Shown here in pieces: positions 31,309-43,700 of a DNA stretch of 64,000 nt. The notes under the pieces are model-generated. The model made no database searches. It had not been told where the DNA came from and saw only the letters and a list, made by a program, of their open reading frames with translations. The position numbers and the translations under genes were made by a program. How positions within the stretch are numbered: the stretch's first letter is position 1; each line of letters starts with the position of its first letter. Origin of the DNA: Heliocidaris tuberculata (lineage: Eukaryota; Echinodermata; Echinoidea; Camarodonta; Echinometridae); NCBI GenBank assembly GCA_025618425.1, contig CM046836.1, positions 28,972,140 to 29,036,139 of the forward strand, in the 5' to 3' direction.

Positions 31309-31734
31309 TATAGTCTTTTCATCCATTATTTTTGCTATTGAAATATTGATGACACCAGGATCATAATATTCAGGAAGTTGAATCCTTTCTGAATCATTCA
31401 TTCCTATATATCTTCTTTTTTCATATTCATTTAATGTATTACCGAAATCTTACCGTCAATTTTCAATTTTTCCTCGCTGAATTTGTTAAATTTGATTACT
31501 ACATATATAGATGTTCCACACAACCGTGACCACATAAGAAAATCACGGCAAAATTTCCGGGTATGACTTCTGATTTTGCCATTGCGCATGGGTATATAGC
31601 CAGGAGGTGTCGATCCGTGTTCATGATTGAGATATACCTGCCCATTTAAAAAATATTGGATGAACTGATGAGCGTTTTGACATATTTCGACGGCTTTTAG
31701 CAAAAATAAATAATTCTTCATAATATCTTTACAG

Positions 31735-32003
31735 TTTTTTGTTACACACAAGTTTGTCTGAAGTTTAGTATGAATAGGCCTAAGTGATTGACCGATATCA
31801 TGTTTGATGTATAATAAAGATATTTTCATGTAAAATGCCTATATGAATTATGACCGATTAAAGTCTTTTTGTTACACACAAGTTTGTCTGAAGTAGTATG
31901 AATATAATCTGTAAAAAGTAATTGACCGATATGACTATGTTAACTTTGATGATAATAAAGATATTTTCATGTAAAATGTCTATAGATTATGACCGATTAA
32001 AGC
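31735..32003 (+). repeat. Two-unit tandem duplication (~130 bp)
   Basis: TTTTTGTTACACACAAGTTT starts both units (31735 and 31866), and each runs to ATTATGACCGATTAAAG. The copies differ by small indels. Confidence 0.92.
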
Positions 32004-32026
32004 TCATTTTCCTTACATATACAAAA

Positions 32027-32395
32027 AGTAACCGGGGTGAACTAGGTGTCCCAGTTCACCCCGATAAAGAAAACAAGTGCCTGCAGTGTTTTTATCGCAA
32101 AAGTATCTGAGACCTCTGCTAGCATGCTGTATCCGAGGTGTTTACTTTGGCTGAGTCAGTACTGACGTGGTATACTTGTAAAATATTTGACACTGAATGC
32201 TGAATTGGAAAAAGTGGTCCCCCCCCCCAAAAAAAAAAGAAGTGAAAATTAAACCTATAAGCAAAATCGCAGTATAGCTGTGGATGCACTGAACCTTTCG
32301 TAGGATTCAAAATAATTTATAATTATTTTGTGAGTGAGAGGTGCATGGTCCCGGTGCATGGTGTCCCAGTTCTCCCGCGTCCTAGTTCAACCCGC
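32027..32395. mobile_element. TIR element with GGGGTGAACTAGG hairpin ends
   Basis: CGGGGTGAACTAGGTGTCCC then AGTTCACCCCG forms a hairpin at 32031-32062. Related TCCCAGTTCTCCCGCGTCC and TAGTTCAACCCGC stand at 32363-32395. Confidence 0.6.
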
Positions 32396-32548
32396 TCTCA
32401 TATGCTCAGGCCGGGCTCAGGCTTATTGCAAATCAGCCTTAGTGTCAGGAATGTAATTTAATTTCTCCATTTTTATACATCTGGCATTAAGGACGTGTCC
32501 CGGGTAGAAAGTCTTTGTAACTACTTCAGTTCTAGGTCTATTTTTCCC

Positions 32549-33491
32549 TTTAAAGTAGATATTCATTGATTTTTAAAACTGACTTAATTTTCATTTTTGC
32601 GTAGGTGAAGCTTAGACCGGACAAGTTTGTCAAAATTCGACGCTTGCAAACATTCGAAGTAATGATTATTATCAATTACAAATTGCTAAAATACAGCCCC
32701 TACATAGCACCTGAACAGCTCTCCGAAAGCCGCTGAAATGTGTGACGTCAAAGGGAGGACGTTAATTGCACAAGCAGACGATGTCCCATAACATCTCACA
32801 TATTTTCAGTGCCTGTTTTGTCATCTTCTCCTCAGTTATTTCACTTCACTAGCATTAGTCTATTATGTTTAATCCATATATTGCCTCACTCTAAACCCTG
32901 TGCATGGGTTTATTTGGATGGAAAATGAAGCATTACAAGAATAAAGGAATCAGTTGCTTGTAAACAAAATAGACGCCATTTCATTCACAGCTGCATACAA
33001 CCGCTGGACGTTCGGCGTTGAATGAGGGATAAATACCGTCCTTGCAATCATTCAGCGGGCTTTTCAATTTGAAAGTGTGGTTTCTTTGATTGTTCATTAA
33101 CCCTCATCCTATATATTTACAAACAAAAGATTTCAGTAATCAGAATCTGTTTCATTCCCATTTTAGAATGGTGTGAAATATGGGCACGTTTGAATACACT
33201 AAATTCTTTATAATTTGAGAAATAACTGCACTGCACTTATGTTCATTCTTTATGGGACGTCGTCTGCTTGGACAGGATTGTTCCCTTTATTGACGTCATT
33301 GAAACATTGTTATTTTTTTGACGAAGCGCTTGTATATCGCAGATGCTGGGAGGTAGTTTTATTTGTATTATTATTTAATTACCTGATATGTAGTTGACTT
33401 TAAACTGATACGATTGCTATCTGTTAACTTGCCAGTTTCTAGTGATACATTATTTATCATATTTGTGATTTTCTTTGAATGTGTACTTTAA
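32549..33491 (+). mobile_element. Complete ~940-bp non-autonomous TIR transposon, family A
   Basis: It begins CCTTTAAAGTAGATATTCA and ends with its imperfect inverse (TGAATGTGTACTTTAA). A second, inner inverted pair carries TGACGTCA and GCAGACGAYGTCC (about 32750 and 33260-33297). Both halves are found again at the two window ends. No transposase frame is visible. Confidence 0.82.
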
Positions 33492-33499
33492 CTGCGGCA

Positions 33500-34325
33500 A
33501 AACTCATTATTATTATCATCATCATTTTGTTCTGATAGTTGTCGTTCGATTCTGCATAAATAGTAATTAGGTGCGATAGTCGAAGGGAAACAACACAACG
33601 ACATCTCATGCTGTGTAGTCAGTGATTCTGGCTGTAATTGCTATATATTATAGACGTAATATTGTCCGACTCTTCCGATAATGTGACCCTCCCCCGGAAA
33701 AAAAAAAGGGGGAAAATATGGACGCATAGAAGATACCATACAAAAGGGGCCGTTCTTTATTTTGTCATTTTAATTTTGTGAATCATTCATCATATACCAT
33801 GTACAGGAGCAGGCGCAGGTTGATCACCTGATGGATTTCTGTTGAATAAATATCGAGTATTGAGGTACATTTGTAATAAACAGATTCGTAAGTATAGTTA
33901 TATCGCCGTTATACCATTCTAAATTTACGATGAAATTTTATTTGGAGGTAGATCAGTGAATGAAGCGAGAAACTGATGAATGACTGAGTGAAATGATTGT
34001 GTGCGGCGCGGCGCGGTGCCGGTGTGTGACTGTTCCTTTTGCCCTTTTGTTTACATCTGCAGTGCTGCTGGACGGTGTAGTCTATGCGTGTACATGTATG
34101 TATGTCTTTAATATGTATAAACTTGGTGGGCTGTTCAAATTTTTCATATTCTCATGAAATATTCCACCGCTCATTCACTTTGCAGTTATATAATCATGAT
34201 AATAGTAGTTTAGGAAACCACTCGTTCATTGTTCATTTGCATGCACACACACACTTGCGTGCAGAGCAGTCACACGTGACATAGACTAGATCTAATCATA
34301 CTCTATTTGCAGAGTTGCTGTTTCG
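33500..34325. other. Intergenic; GCGGCGCGGCGCGG patch
   Basis: AT-rich except for a short CpG-rich patch at 34000-34025 in otherwise TG-rich DNA. It could belong to a 5' non-coding exon or promoter of SNX29, but nothing in the sequence settles this. Confidence 0.3.
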
Positions 34326-34846
34326 CCCCCGGGGGGGGCACTCACGTATATTGGTGGTACGGGGACGTGCCGCTTTGATGACCCCCTTTTTCAGACCCCG
34401 ATTTCCGTTCTCTAGATACTCAGTTCCGCTCAGGAGCCGCTCAGCCCCGCTCTGAAGACCCCCGTTATGAAACATATCCGTTCGCATGCGGCCGGGAGCG
34501 TGGCGGAGGCAGTGGTCGCTCGACCTGGTCTCGCGCCCTAGGCCCTTTCGTCGCGCGAGCCTTGAAAACTGCTCCAGCTAGCTAGCTACTAGCGCTACAC
34601 GGCGCGGGCGCGGCCCCCGGCGCGGCCCGTCCCGAGATCCTGCGATAGCGAAGGTGTACCGCCGATAAGCGAGGTTAGTTTTGTAGTTCCCTAGACCCTG
34701 TTTTTCACTCTGCCCAATAGATCATAGTTCCCAAGACCCCGTATTTTACACCTTGAAGTCAGTTCCTTAGACCCCCTTTTCGGGGATTCGTGAGGCACAC
34801 CCCCGTCAAAATATAATTCGAGTGCCCCCCCCCCGGGGTTTCGCCT
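34326..34846. mobile_element. GC-rich TIR element (~520 bp)
   Basis: CCCCGGGGGGGGCACTC at the left and GAGTGCCCCCCCCCGGGG at the right are inverted. GAGTGCC-adjacent words and AGACCCC repeats follow. The middle 34480-34660 is strongly GC- and CpG-rich (GGCGCGGGCGCGGCC), in sharp contrast with the flanks. Confidence 0.85.
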
Positions 34847-34954
34847 TTCAGATTTTTGGTGTACGATTCGGTTCCGAATATTGACGTCATCTACGTGCGG
34901 GTTTCTGTACTTCTTTTTTTATTTTATAACCTCGTACTCTACTTTATTATAGAT

Positions 34955-35282
34955 GTACAAGCTTATCTGAAGATAAGCTTGTACTCAACAATAGCTTTTA
35001 CGGGTGAATAGGCTTCAAAAGCTTTTGTGTGTATCAGCGGACATTTTTCCAGCCTAGATCATTCATACATGAGAGGAAAATAATTATTTGAAATTTCACT
35101 TTCAACTCTGAATCCCCAAATTTGTGGCACAGTAAGAGTTGAAGAGTCCCTGAGTCAGGTAATGTAGCAAATTTAAGAAAATTAAATCGTGCTTAGTCTT
35201 AGAGCAATTTTGTTGTCTGTTTTTGACTGCTGCGACAGTGAATGTTGGACACAGTCCCACATAGGCAAGGGCCTAGTATGAG
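34955..35282 (+). mobile_element. Repeat family E copy with perfect 30-bp palindrome head
   Basis: GTACAAGCTTATCT-GA-AGATAAGCTTGTAC is a perfect palindrome with a 2-nt spacer. The rest matches 21399-21735 through CCCACATAGGCAAGGGCC. Confidence 0.88.
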
Positions 35283-35327
35283 TGCTTGAAGATAAGCTTG
35301 TACTCCACAATAGCTTTTATAATAATA

Positions 35328-37014
35328 ATAATAAATAATAATTGGATTTATATAGCGCCTTTTCCAGAGGATACAAGGCGCTGTCACTTAAAGTCTATTC
35401 AAGTAAATTATTAAAGAATTGTATAAGTAAGTTTTTAAATGTTTCTTGAAGATGTCAAGTGATGTGCTATTACGGAGAGATGCGGGGAGTCTGTTCCAAA
35501 GTTGTGGAGCAAGTGACTGAAAGGACTTGAAGCCAGCTTGTTTTCGGGATTTTGGAATGACATAGGAAGGAGCAGAGGTAGAACGAAGAGAATATGATGT
35601 TCTCTGTTGCTGAAAGAGTGAGGAGATGTATTGAGGAAGTGTGGTTGACAGTGATTTGTAAGTCTGAACCAGTATACGGTATACAAATATTGACTGCTCA
35701 TGAGGATGATGGTGGAAATTATCACTCCCAAGGTGGTGTTCATACCGGCCCTTCTATCATCCCCGAGGCGAAGCCGAGGGGGTGATAGAAGGGCCGGTAT
35801 GAACACCACCGAGGGAGCGATAATTTCCACCACCATCCGATTACAGAGCAGTCCATATTTGTTTTATATACCTCATCCTTTTTATTGATTCAGTTGCTAA
35901 GTCACTCGCCATGTTGAATTCTTACGCGCTGCGCGTATATTGAACGCAGTGACGTAGCCTAGCAACTCGCGAAAGCACCTGAACCAAATTTTGTATACGC
36001 ACGTGTGTGCAAAAGTCGCGGAGGGGTTACGCGTTCTATCACAGGGTTTTGGCCTTCTATCATTTGACCTTAGGTCAATTGATAGAACGCCAAAACCCTC
36101 TGACGCAATGATAGATCGAGATGCGCCGTGTCATGTGATATAGTTTTGACCAATCAGTGAATAAGAATCTTTGTATGAGGTATATAATATTGTATTCTCT
36201 TAGAAACGGGAAGCTAGTGAAGTTCATTGAGTAGTGGAGTGACGTGGGACCATTTTGGTTTTTGACATATTAGACGAGCACACTTATTCTGAAGACGTTG
36301 AAGTCTGCCCAGGTCCTGTTTACTGATGCCCCCAAGCAAACATCCACCATAGTCAAGCCTGGATAGCACAAGTGCTCTAACAACATTATGACAAGTGTCT
36401 TTATTTAAGTACCCCCTGATGCGATTGAGGTTGTAAATTTACCAATTGAGGGTACGACACAAGTTTGTTACATGGTCAGACATTTTCATTTCCTTATCAA
36501 AGACAACACCCAGATCCTTGATTGTTGAAGACATTGGGATGTCTAGATCATCAATAAAAAATGAAAGGTCATTGAACCGATTCAAGTCGGTGGATGATGC
36601 AACAATGAAGAACTCAGTTTTACCGGAATTCAACTTCAATTTATTACTGACAAGCCATGATTGTATGTCTTCTAAGCACTTCGAGATACGGTAGTATGCG
36701 CAAGCTGCATCTCCAGGCTTGGTAGGATCAAAAATAGTAAACGTCTGGATGTCATCAGCATACACATGGTATTGAACTGAATGCTGGCTGATGATGTTAC
36801 CAATACACCTAATGTAATATGTAAATAACTGTGGCCCAACAATTGACCCTTGCGGTATCCCAAATTCCAACCTTTTGTCACTGGAGAATGATCCATTGAC
36901 ATGGACTCTACAAGACCTGTTGCTAAGATACGATTTGAACCAGGAAAGGACATTATCTCGTAGATCGAAGTCATCGGCCAGCCTATGAGAGAGAATTGTG
37001 TGGTCCACCGTATC
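35328..37014 (-). pseudogene. CR1/Jockey-like non-LTR retrotransposon, 5'-truncated, with internal insertion
   Basis: The minus-strand frame 37008-36439 encodes reverse transcriptase palm motifs, including the GIPQGS block and the YADD catalytic motif, followed by the DIQSWLVSNKLKLNSGKTEF block. After a TAA near 36439 the same frame continues with RALVLSRLDYGG and CARLICQKPKW to a TAG near 36214. Beyond the insertion (about 35695-36185) the C-terminal block APQLWNRLPASLRNS with FKKHLKTYLYNSL follows. The 3' end is TATATAGCGCCTTTTCC-like with an (ATT)n tail at 35320-35340. The 5' part and endonuclease are absent. Two nonsense codons show it is dead. Confidence 0.9.
35695..36188. mobile_element. 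Hairpin-rich insertion inside the retrotransposon
   Basis: A near-perfect inverted repeat with arms of about 60 bases lies at 35703-35840 (GATGGTGGAAATTATC and its inverse, loop GAGGCGAAGCCGAG). TATATACCTCATCC (35869) pairs with ATGAGGTATATA (36173). A third hairpin lies near 36034-36110 (CTATCACAGGGTTTTGGCC). AATATTG flanks both sides. Confidence 0.82.
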
Positions 37015-37290
37015 ATGGGTGAATAGGCTTCAATAGGTTTTGTGTGTCTTAGCGGGGTATGGTCCATTCTAGATCATTCATACGTGAGAGGAAAATAATT
37101 ATTTAAAATTTCACTTTCAACTCTGAAACCTCAAATTTGTAGCATAGTAAGAGTTGAAGAGTCCCTGAATCGGGTAATCTAGCATATTTAAGAAAATTAA
37201 ATCTTGCTTAGAGCAATTTTGTTGTCTTTTTTTGGCTACTGCAACAGTGAATGTTTGACACAGTCCCACATACTAGGAAAGGGCTTATGA

Positions 37291-38035
37291 GTGCTTGCAC
37301 TCCTTACCTTTGTATCGCAAAGAATTGCCTCCCATAGCTAGTGTGTGATCTCTAGCACTTGAGTGTGCTAGAAAGGAGCTAGATCGCCAGCCATAAACAG
37401 CCTGAAAATTTCACTTTATCAAGAATTCAAGACGATAAAGATCCTATTGAAAAATCTGGCATGAAATCTGATATATTCTATCCTCCTAAGATGTAGAAGG
37501 AAGTATTTTCTGCTAATTATATGATTGGTGTTTTTACCTCTTCAGCATATAGGTTGTAACCACCACCGAAATTGCCACAGCCCCACATACATGTACATGT
37601 AGACTAGTGATGGTTCTGTGAGTGGTGCAGAGAGAGGCCCTAGTGACTGGTCTATATATGACAATGATCACACATAATGACTTCTCTATACTTCGTGTGT
37701 ACACACTCGGACGGTCTATGTGAAGTTGTGAACCAACTAGAATTTTGCACAAAATTTTGAAGACAATGGTGTTCACTGATGCGTGACCGTGGAAACCTAA
37801 ACAAGTTACATGTACCATTGGAAAGCAAATGAATTGCTCTTTCATACATGTATGATGTGAAATTAAATGCCAATTTTAAGTAAGAGTCTATTTACAGGAA
37901 ATTTTTAAAGTTGGATTTCCTTTTTTTTTAAACGCCCACTAAATATACACTTACATGTACTCCTGAGATACTTGTAACTTAGTGTTTTATGTGCGTATCG
38001 ATGTGCTTTGTCATTAGGCAAATAGTATTCCTTAA
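37291..38035. other. Intergenic, nothing recognised
   Basis: Ordinary AT-rich sequence with scattered TACATGTA words. Confidence 0.55.
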
Positions 38036-38059
38036 TTTTCTCCTTATTTTGCCTTGCTC

Positions 38060-38520
38060 AATCATATTCTCTCTCTCTCCCTCCCTCTCCATTAATCACC
38101 TCTTTCTCCTTCATCAATCCTTCTCTCTCTATAAATTTCCTTTATCACAACTTTTTCCCATTTATCTCAACTTTAACCTCATTGTAGCCCAGTCAATCCT
38201 TCCTTCCTTCACTTTGTCTTTCATTATTGGCTTATCAGGTATTTTTTTCATTGTCCTTCTGTATCATATCCTCAGTCTCTCTTCCTTCATTTTGAACCAG
38301 TCTCTATCATCTCCTGTTCTTTTTCATTCAGTCGTTCTCCTTGATAAGTTTCATACTCCCCCCTCCTTTTCTCTTTCACTTTGGCTTCCTAAAGTCCCCC
38401 CCCCCCCCGAGTTATCTTTCTCAGATGGCCTTCTGTTATATCATACCCTATATTATCTTTCTCTCTATCCCATAGTCTATCCTTAAAATATTATAGTCTC
38501 CTTGAGCCTATTTCTCCTGC
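38060..38520 (+). repeat. Pyrimidine-rich low-complexity tract
   Basis: C/T-rich words (TCTCTCTCCCTCC, TTCCTTCCTTC, a C10 run) over 450 nt. The 165-codon Ser/Leu/Phe-rich frame here is compositional. Confidence 0.8.
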
Positions 38521-38521
38521 A

Positions 38522-39337
38522 TTAAAGGGGAATTAACCTCAAAATGTAAATGTGCTTATATTCAAAGATGTAATCTATTCCTTTTTGTTGTCCTACGTAG
38601 TTTTGCATTAAGATATACGAGATGGGTATAGATATTTTTAATCCGAATGCAAAATTGTCTTTCTTCCTGATACAAAATACCTTTTGAGATTTAAAATATT
38701 TAACAGATATATACATATCTTCTAAAAACGAAAATGTGTTTTATATTTCTTTGACAATTACTATATTACTAAATAGAAATCTATTTTCTTGATACTCTGA
38801 CGTACGCGACGGAGCAAATTAATTCAAATTTATGGATGATAACTTTCCCGAACGTCAATAGTGGCAAACTATGCATTCACCTGCTTTGAGATAATGGACT
38901 TCAAAAGTCAGAATGCGCGTTGTATAAATTATGTTCTGCTCTGCCTGGCAAGCCCAAGAAATCGATTTCTATTTAGCAAAACCAGAGAATTTAAAAAGAA
39001 ATCTATAAATTTCAAGTTTTAGAATATATGTATACACCTATTACATATTTTCCATCATATATGGGGATTTTTTGTAATGAAGAGAAGCAATTTAGCTATA
39101 CGATTAAAAATATCTTCCTGACTGGAACGGTTTCCAATGGTTCGTGTACAACTCCATATCATCAAGAAAATGGCATCCCCCTGGTAAAGTGTTAGCAGAT
39201 GATAATGTGTGCTAGAATTTCTTGATTTAAACCCTTTTCTGATATTTTATTTCTAAAGTGATACAGGCCAGTGATTAAGAATATATTACACCTTTGAACA
39301 TAAGTACATTTATATTCTGGGGTTAATTCTCCTTTAA
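38522..39337. mobile_element. TTAA-flanked TIR element (~815 bp), family G
   Basis: TTAAAGGGGAATTAACCTCA at 38522 and GGGGTTAATTCTCCTTTAA ending 39337 are inverted, and homology extends inward through GTGCTTATATTCAAAG. AGAAATCTATTTTCTTGAT near 38776 and GAAATCGATTTCTATTTAG near 38958 form another pair. Confidence 0.85.
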
Positions 39338-39638
39338 GCCTACTATACATTCTTCTTTCTAATCATTCATTTTACCCCCCCCCCCCCCTCTTTTCTCCCT
39401 CCTTAATTTATTGAGTAATGTGTTGCAAACAAGACCAAACCAATTTTATACTCAAACACAGTTGAGTTAGGGACTTCCAGCTATCAACGAAACTCTTTAT
39501 GAATGATTTAATATGATAATTGCATTTAGCAACTGCAATGTTAATGGGCTCAAATAAGTTATATTGGCTATGGCAGATAATTGTTTCATTAATTTACAAT
39601 ACATTGAAAGAACTCGTAGAGTAAGTACATTATTTAAC

Positions 39639-40141
39639 TCAATGTTAGAATTATGCACAGTATACAGTATTCAGTATAGCAACACTGATTTCACAGATTA
39701 GGAATTTGAACTAATGCATGTATGTTCCATAGGCTGGTTAGAAACGGTGCTGGGATTTTTCAGTATATAATTTTCATTCAGTACACTTGGTATCATATTA
39801 ACCCTTTCAGGACAGGAATTATTTAAGGGCTAAATTGATCACATTTTGCTCTTCAAATTGGCAACAATAATATTTTTCTTTTAGTGCTTCAAGATTGTAA
39901 TAAGGGGTAATGTCTTTGAAAACAATAAACATGGTTAAAAGAAATGTCGAAAAGTTGAAAAAGTTGCTCAATGTTAGAATTATGCACAGTATACAGTATT
40001 CAGTATAGCAACACTGATTTCACAGATTACTTGAAAGATAGGGAATTTGAACTAATGCATGTATGTTCCATAGGCTGGTTAGAAACGGTGCTGGGATTTT
40101 TCAGTATATAATTTTCATTCAGTACACTTGGTATCATATTA
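39639..40141 (+). repeat. Direct duplication of ~162 bp around a truncated MITE
   Basis: Segments 39639-39800 and 39968-40141 are nearly identical (TCAATGTTAGAATTATGCAC to GGTATCATATTA). The second has about 12 extra bases (CTTGAAAGATAG) after CACAGATTA. Confidence 0.92.
39798..39967 (+). mobile_element. Truncated MITE family C between two copies of a 162-bp segment
   Basis: TTAACCCTTTCAGGACAGG starts at 39798 and homology to 3701 stops near 39967. It lies between direct repeats 39639-39800 and 39968-40141. Confidence 0.85.
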
Positions 40142-40527
40142 AAGTTGAGAATTCATCTAGAAAAAAAAAATGGAATTCCCCTTTAAACAAAAATAGGGAA
40201 TTCCCATAGTGCATGGGAACTGTGTATTAAAAGAGGAAAACAGATTTGCTTGGCCAAGAAGATGCATCCAACTAATGTTGATGTCTTTCAGCTTTTTAAG
40301 CTAATTGAAAAACATTGATTACTGATTTGATACTGAAAGATTCACCTAGAATGAATCCAGTCCCCAAAATATGACCTTATAAAGAGAAATGTTAGTTACA
40401 TGTATACCTTTATTATTGAACTTGTATTCAGTAGACCACCTTTGGTTACATGGTTTCAGATATAAGTCAATCAGAAATTTAAAATAAGTACATTTTCTGT
40501 CTATTTTTGCACTCCTGTTTGTTTCAG

Positions 40528-40737
40528 TTTTACCATGGCCCAGCCCGCCTCTACTGATAGGCAGAATCTCTTAGATCGTCTTCTTGATGCTGTCAAGCAA
40601 TGTCAGGTGAGGTTTGGTGGCCGATCAGAGCTTGCTACCGATGCAGACAGTCGAGTTTCTTGTCTGTGTGCTCAGTTTGAGGCGGTTCTACATCATGGAC
40701 TGAAGAAGCCTACTACAAATCCACTCAGTGCTCTCCA
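40528..40737 (+). CDS. SNX29: SNX29 first coding exon (residues 1-67)
   Basis: A pyrimidine tract and TTTCAG end at 40527, so this is an internal exon with a 7-nt 5' UTR part before ATG 40535 (context TTACCATGG). It encodes the start of the RUN domain (LLDRLLDAVKQCQVRFGGR). The donor is CA|GTAAGT, phase 2, and reading through hits a stop at once. Confidence 0.93.
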
Positions 40738-43700
40738 GTAAGTCAATATATCACCCTTTTTATACCCCCGTCAAACGAAGTTTGAAGGGGGTACATAGGA
40801 ATCAGTGTATGGTCGGTCGGGCGGGCGGTCGGTTGCAAATTTTGCACATCAAACTACTTCCTCAATTTTCGAGCAATGCTCGTGAAATTTGCCACACATT
40901 GGTCTTGGGATGAATATGTGCAAGACATATCTTTGGAATGTGTTGGAAACTGCATTGCCATGTAACAGCATATTATGGCAATAAATCAGGTTGAAATCTT
41001 GCGCATTGAACTAGTACTTCCTCATTTTTTCGAGCAATGCTCATGAAATTTGGCACACACATTTGTCTTGGGATGGAGATGTGCAAGACATATTTTTTTA
41101 ATATGTCGGAAACTGCGTTGCCACGGTAACGGCATATTATAGCAATAAATCAGATTGAAATATTGCGGATCGAATTACTTCCTCATTTTTTTTTAGCAAT
41201 GCTTGCAAAATTTGGCACACACATTGGTCTTGTAAAGATGTGCAAGACATATTGTTTCAATGTGTGGCAACTCTGTTGCCATGGTAATGACATATGGCAA
41301 TAAAATGGGAAAATATTGCAGGTCAAGCCACTTCCTCATTTTTGGAGCAATGCTCAGGAAATTTAGCACACACATTGGGGTGGGGTTTTAATCACCTTCA
41401 GTGATATTCTTGTTTTTACAGGCTGCCATGAAATCTCTGTATGTGACTCTCTGGCTAGGGTTTGGCTATTGAAGACATGTGTGACCTTCATGTAGGGTAC
41501 AATTAATAATTGAAAATTGACAAGAATAATAAGTCACATGCAGTAAAATCAGATTCCAGACTTTTAGCCAGGAGGGTATATGGGCAGCCAAAAGACTACC
41601 ACTTCTTGTGGAAGACACCCTAGGATTTTTTTAAATCCACATTTTTGGATGGATGTCCTTTTTTGGACACCTTTTTTTCAATTTGGACAACCATTTTTGA
41701 AATCCTGTCTAATACCCCATCATTCCCTGATGAAATTGCATCCTTTGATTTTTAATATTATGAAGTAAACATGATTACAAAAGTTGAATACATTTCTGTT
41801 GTACTAACTATTTCAGTTCAGGTCATTTCCATTTAGAGGAGATTATTAAAGCATTAAATCTTTCAAGCCCCCCTCTCCCTGTTTGTTTGTAACATCTGTT
41901 GTTTTGTTTTGATGTTTTTTTGTAACTTCTGTCTTCTTTTTGTAACTAATAATCCCCCTGGAAGCTGTAGATTATACATTATATCCCCACCCTCAATTGA
42001 ACTGTGAATTTCAATTCAGTTACCTTTTTCATGGACTGCAATTCAGTTATTTTATTCTAGAACAAATGCGCAATACATAGATAACTTTATCTTTAATTCA
42101 GTATTAACAGTTGTATTGAACAGATCATAAATTATTTCCTTGTACATGTATTTGTAACTTAATCCATAGTTCTGTAAACTGAGAGAAAGATAGTTTTCAG
42201 GAAAGACATTTGAATTATATTCTTATCATATTTACTCTTATGAGTACATGTAGGAAGTGAGATTATTGCAATATTTACAGTATTTCCTTGCAACATAATC
42301 TGTCCTTTAAAATCAAAAGGAAAATGACTTTCAGGAAAAATGTTCAAATTTATTTAAAAGGCCTTGCAGTCATGGAAATTGTCACATACTCACAATGTGA
42401 AAGAAATACAGTGACCATTTTCATCTTATACCGTAGGCCTACATGTATATAATTATGTAGGCTTATGAAATTCTCAAACGCTGCATAAACTTTTAACAGG
42501 GTTTACAAAAGGAAAGAAAAACAAAAGTTTATATAGATCAAGACCAGTGATCTATATTTTTGTCTGCATCTGCCACAGGAGCTGATGCAAGCGGCATTAC
42601 AATTTCATGTTTTTCATAGATGTTTTTCATAGATCTGTCCATCTACATGTATGCTTGTTAGTTATTGGGATATTTCAAGAACTACTTTAAAAGGCATTCA
42701 CTTTACACTTCGTAATATTACAGGGTGCTTAAATTATTATGTTGTTTTGTTGATAGGTCAAATGGTAGTGGAATTCAATGTACATTAGTTCACAAGTTTT
42801 TAGCCTGGTTAATTAGTATTTCAAGAACTATTTAAATATTCTTTTTTTTCAGTGACGACCCCCAACTAACCTTTTGAATGGTACAACATGCCAACAACCC
42901 AGACATACATGTAATGTTCTGTGATTCTTTGTGACATGTACACATCATACACCTGGGCCCTGTTTCTTAAAACTTGTCATCAGTGTTAAGTTGCAATAAC
43001 TGTTATAAGCTACTGAAATCCTTGCATCTGATTGGTTGAGAGCAAATTTGTCGGTAAAAGTCACTGACAAGACACTTGATGAAACGTCCCCCAGTAGTAA
43101 ATAGCTTCTATCATATAGAGGGTTCAACCTTCAGTTTATAATGCAATAAATGCAATTGTCAGTTTCATTTGTGTCACTTTGTGTTCGCATGTTGAACATT
43201 CTAAACAAACCTTGGGTTAAAGAGATACAATTTGGCTAACTAATGTCTGAGAACATGCTCTGCCAAGTTATAGCCTCTGTATTGTAGGGAGCTGTGATCT
43301 GTATACAAGCAGTTATTGAGTTCTAAGAATTTGATTGGAACTAATCCAGAAGTCTGAGAGTCACGTAGTGAATCACAGCCAATCTAATTGTTAGTCTATT
43401 CACTTCAGACTGCATGAGCTCTGTTTATATGACATCAGGCTACAATTAATGCTTGACATTTGACAGTAAAAAATGATCATTACTTTTGCATTTTGTCTAT
43501 AATTCCATAGTGCATTAGCAATTGTTTCAGGTGTGATAACACATTGTACATGCATTTTGGCAAGTGATGGAATTAATCACTTAATGCCATTTTCAAAATG
43601 CATTCATTTTTCCATTGCAAACCGTACTGTCTAAGGTAGCGTAAGGTTCTGCTAGCAGAAATGATTTTCATTTGTTGAATATGGTCTCATATTATATAGT

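Larger units (their letters stand above)
35283..37290 (+). mobile_element. Second family E copy split by a retrotransposon
   Basis: The 5' part lies at 35283-35327 (GAAGATAAGCTTGTACTCC to AGCTTTTA) and the 3' part at 37015-37290 (GGTGAATAGGCTTCAATAGG to CCCACATACTAGGAAAGGGC). The intervening 1.7 kb is the CR1-like element. Confidence 0.82.

Noticed and set aside
37989..38486. 165-codon Ser/Leu/Phe-rich frame with apparent membrane segments
   Set aside because: It comes from a C/T-rich low-complexity tract, with no homology, no splice context and no periodic codon signal.
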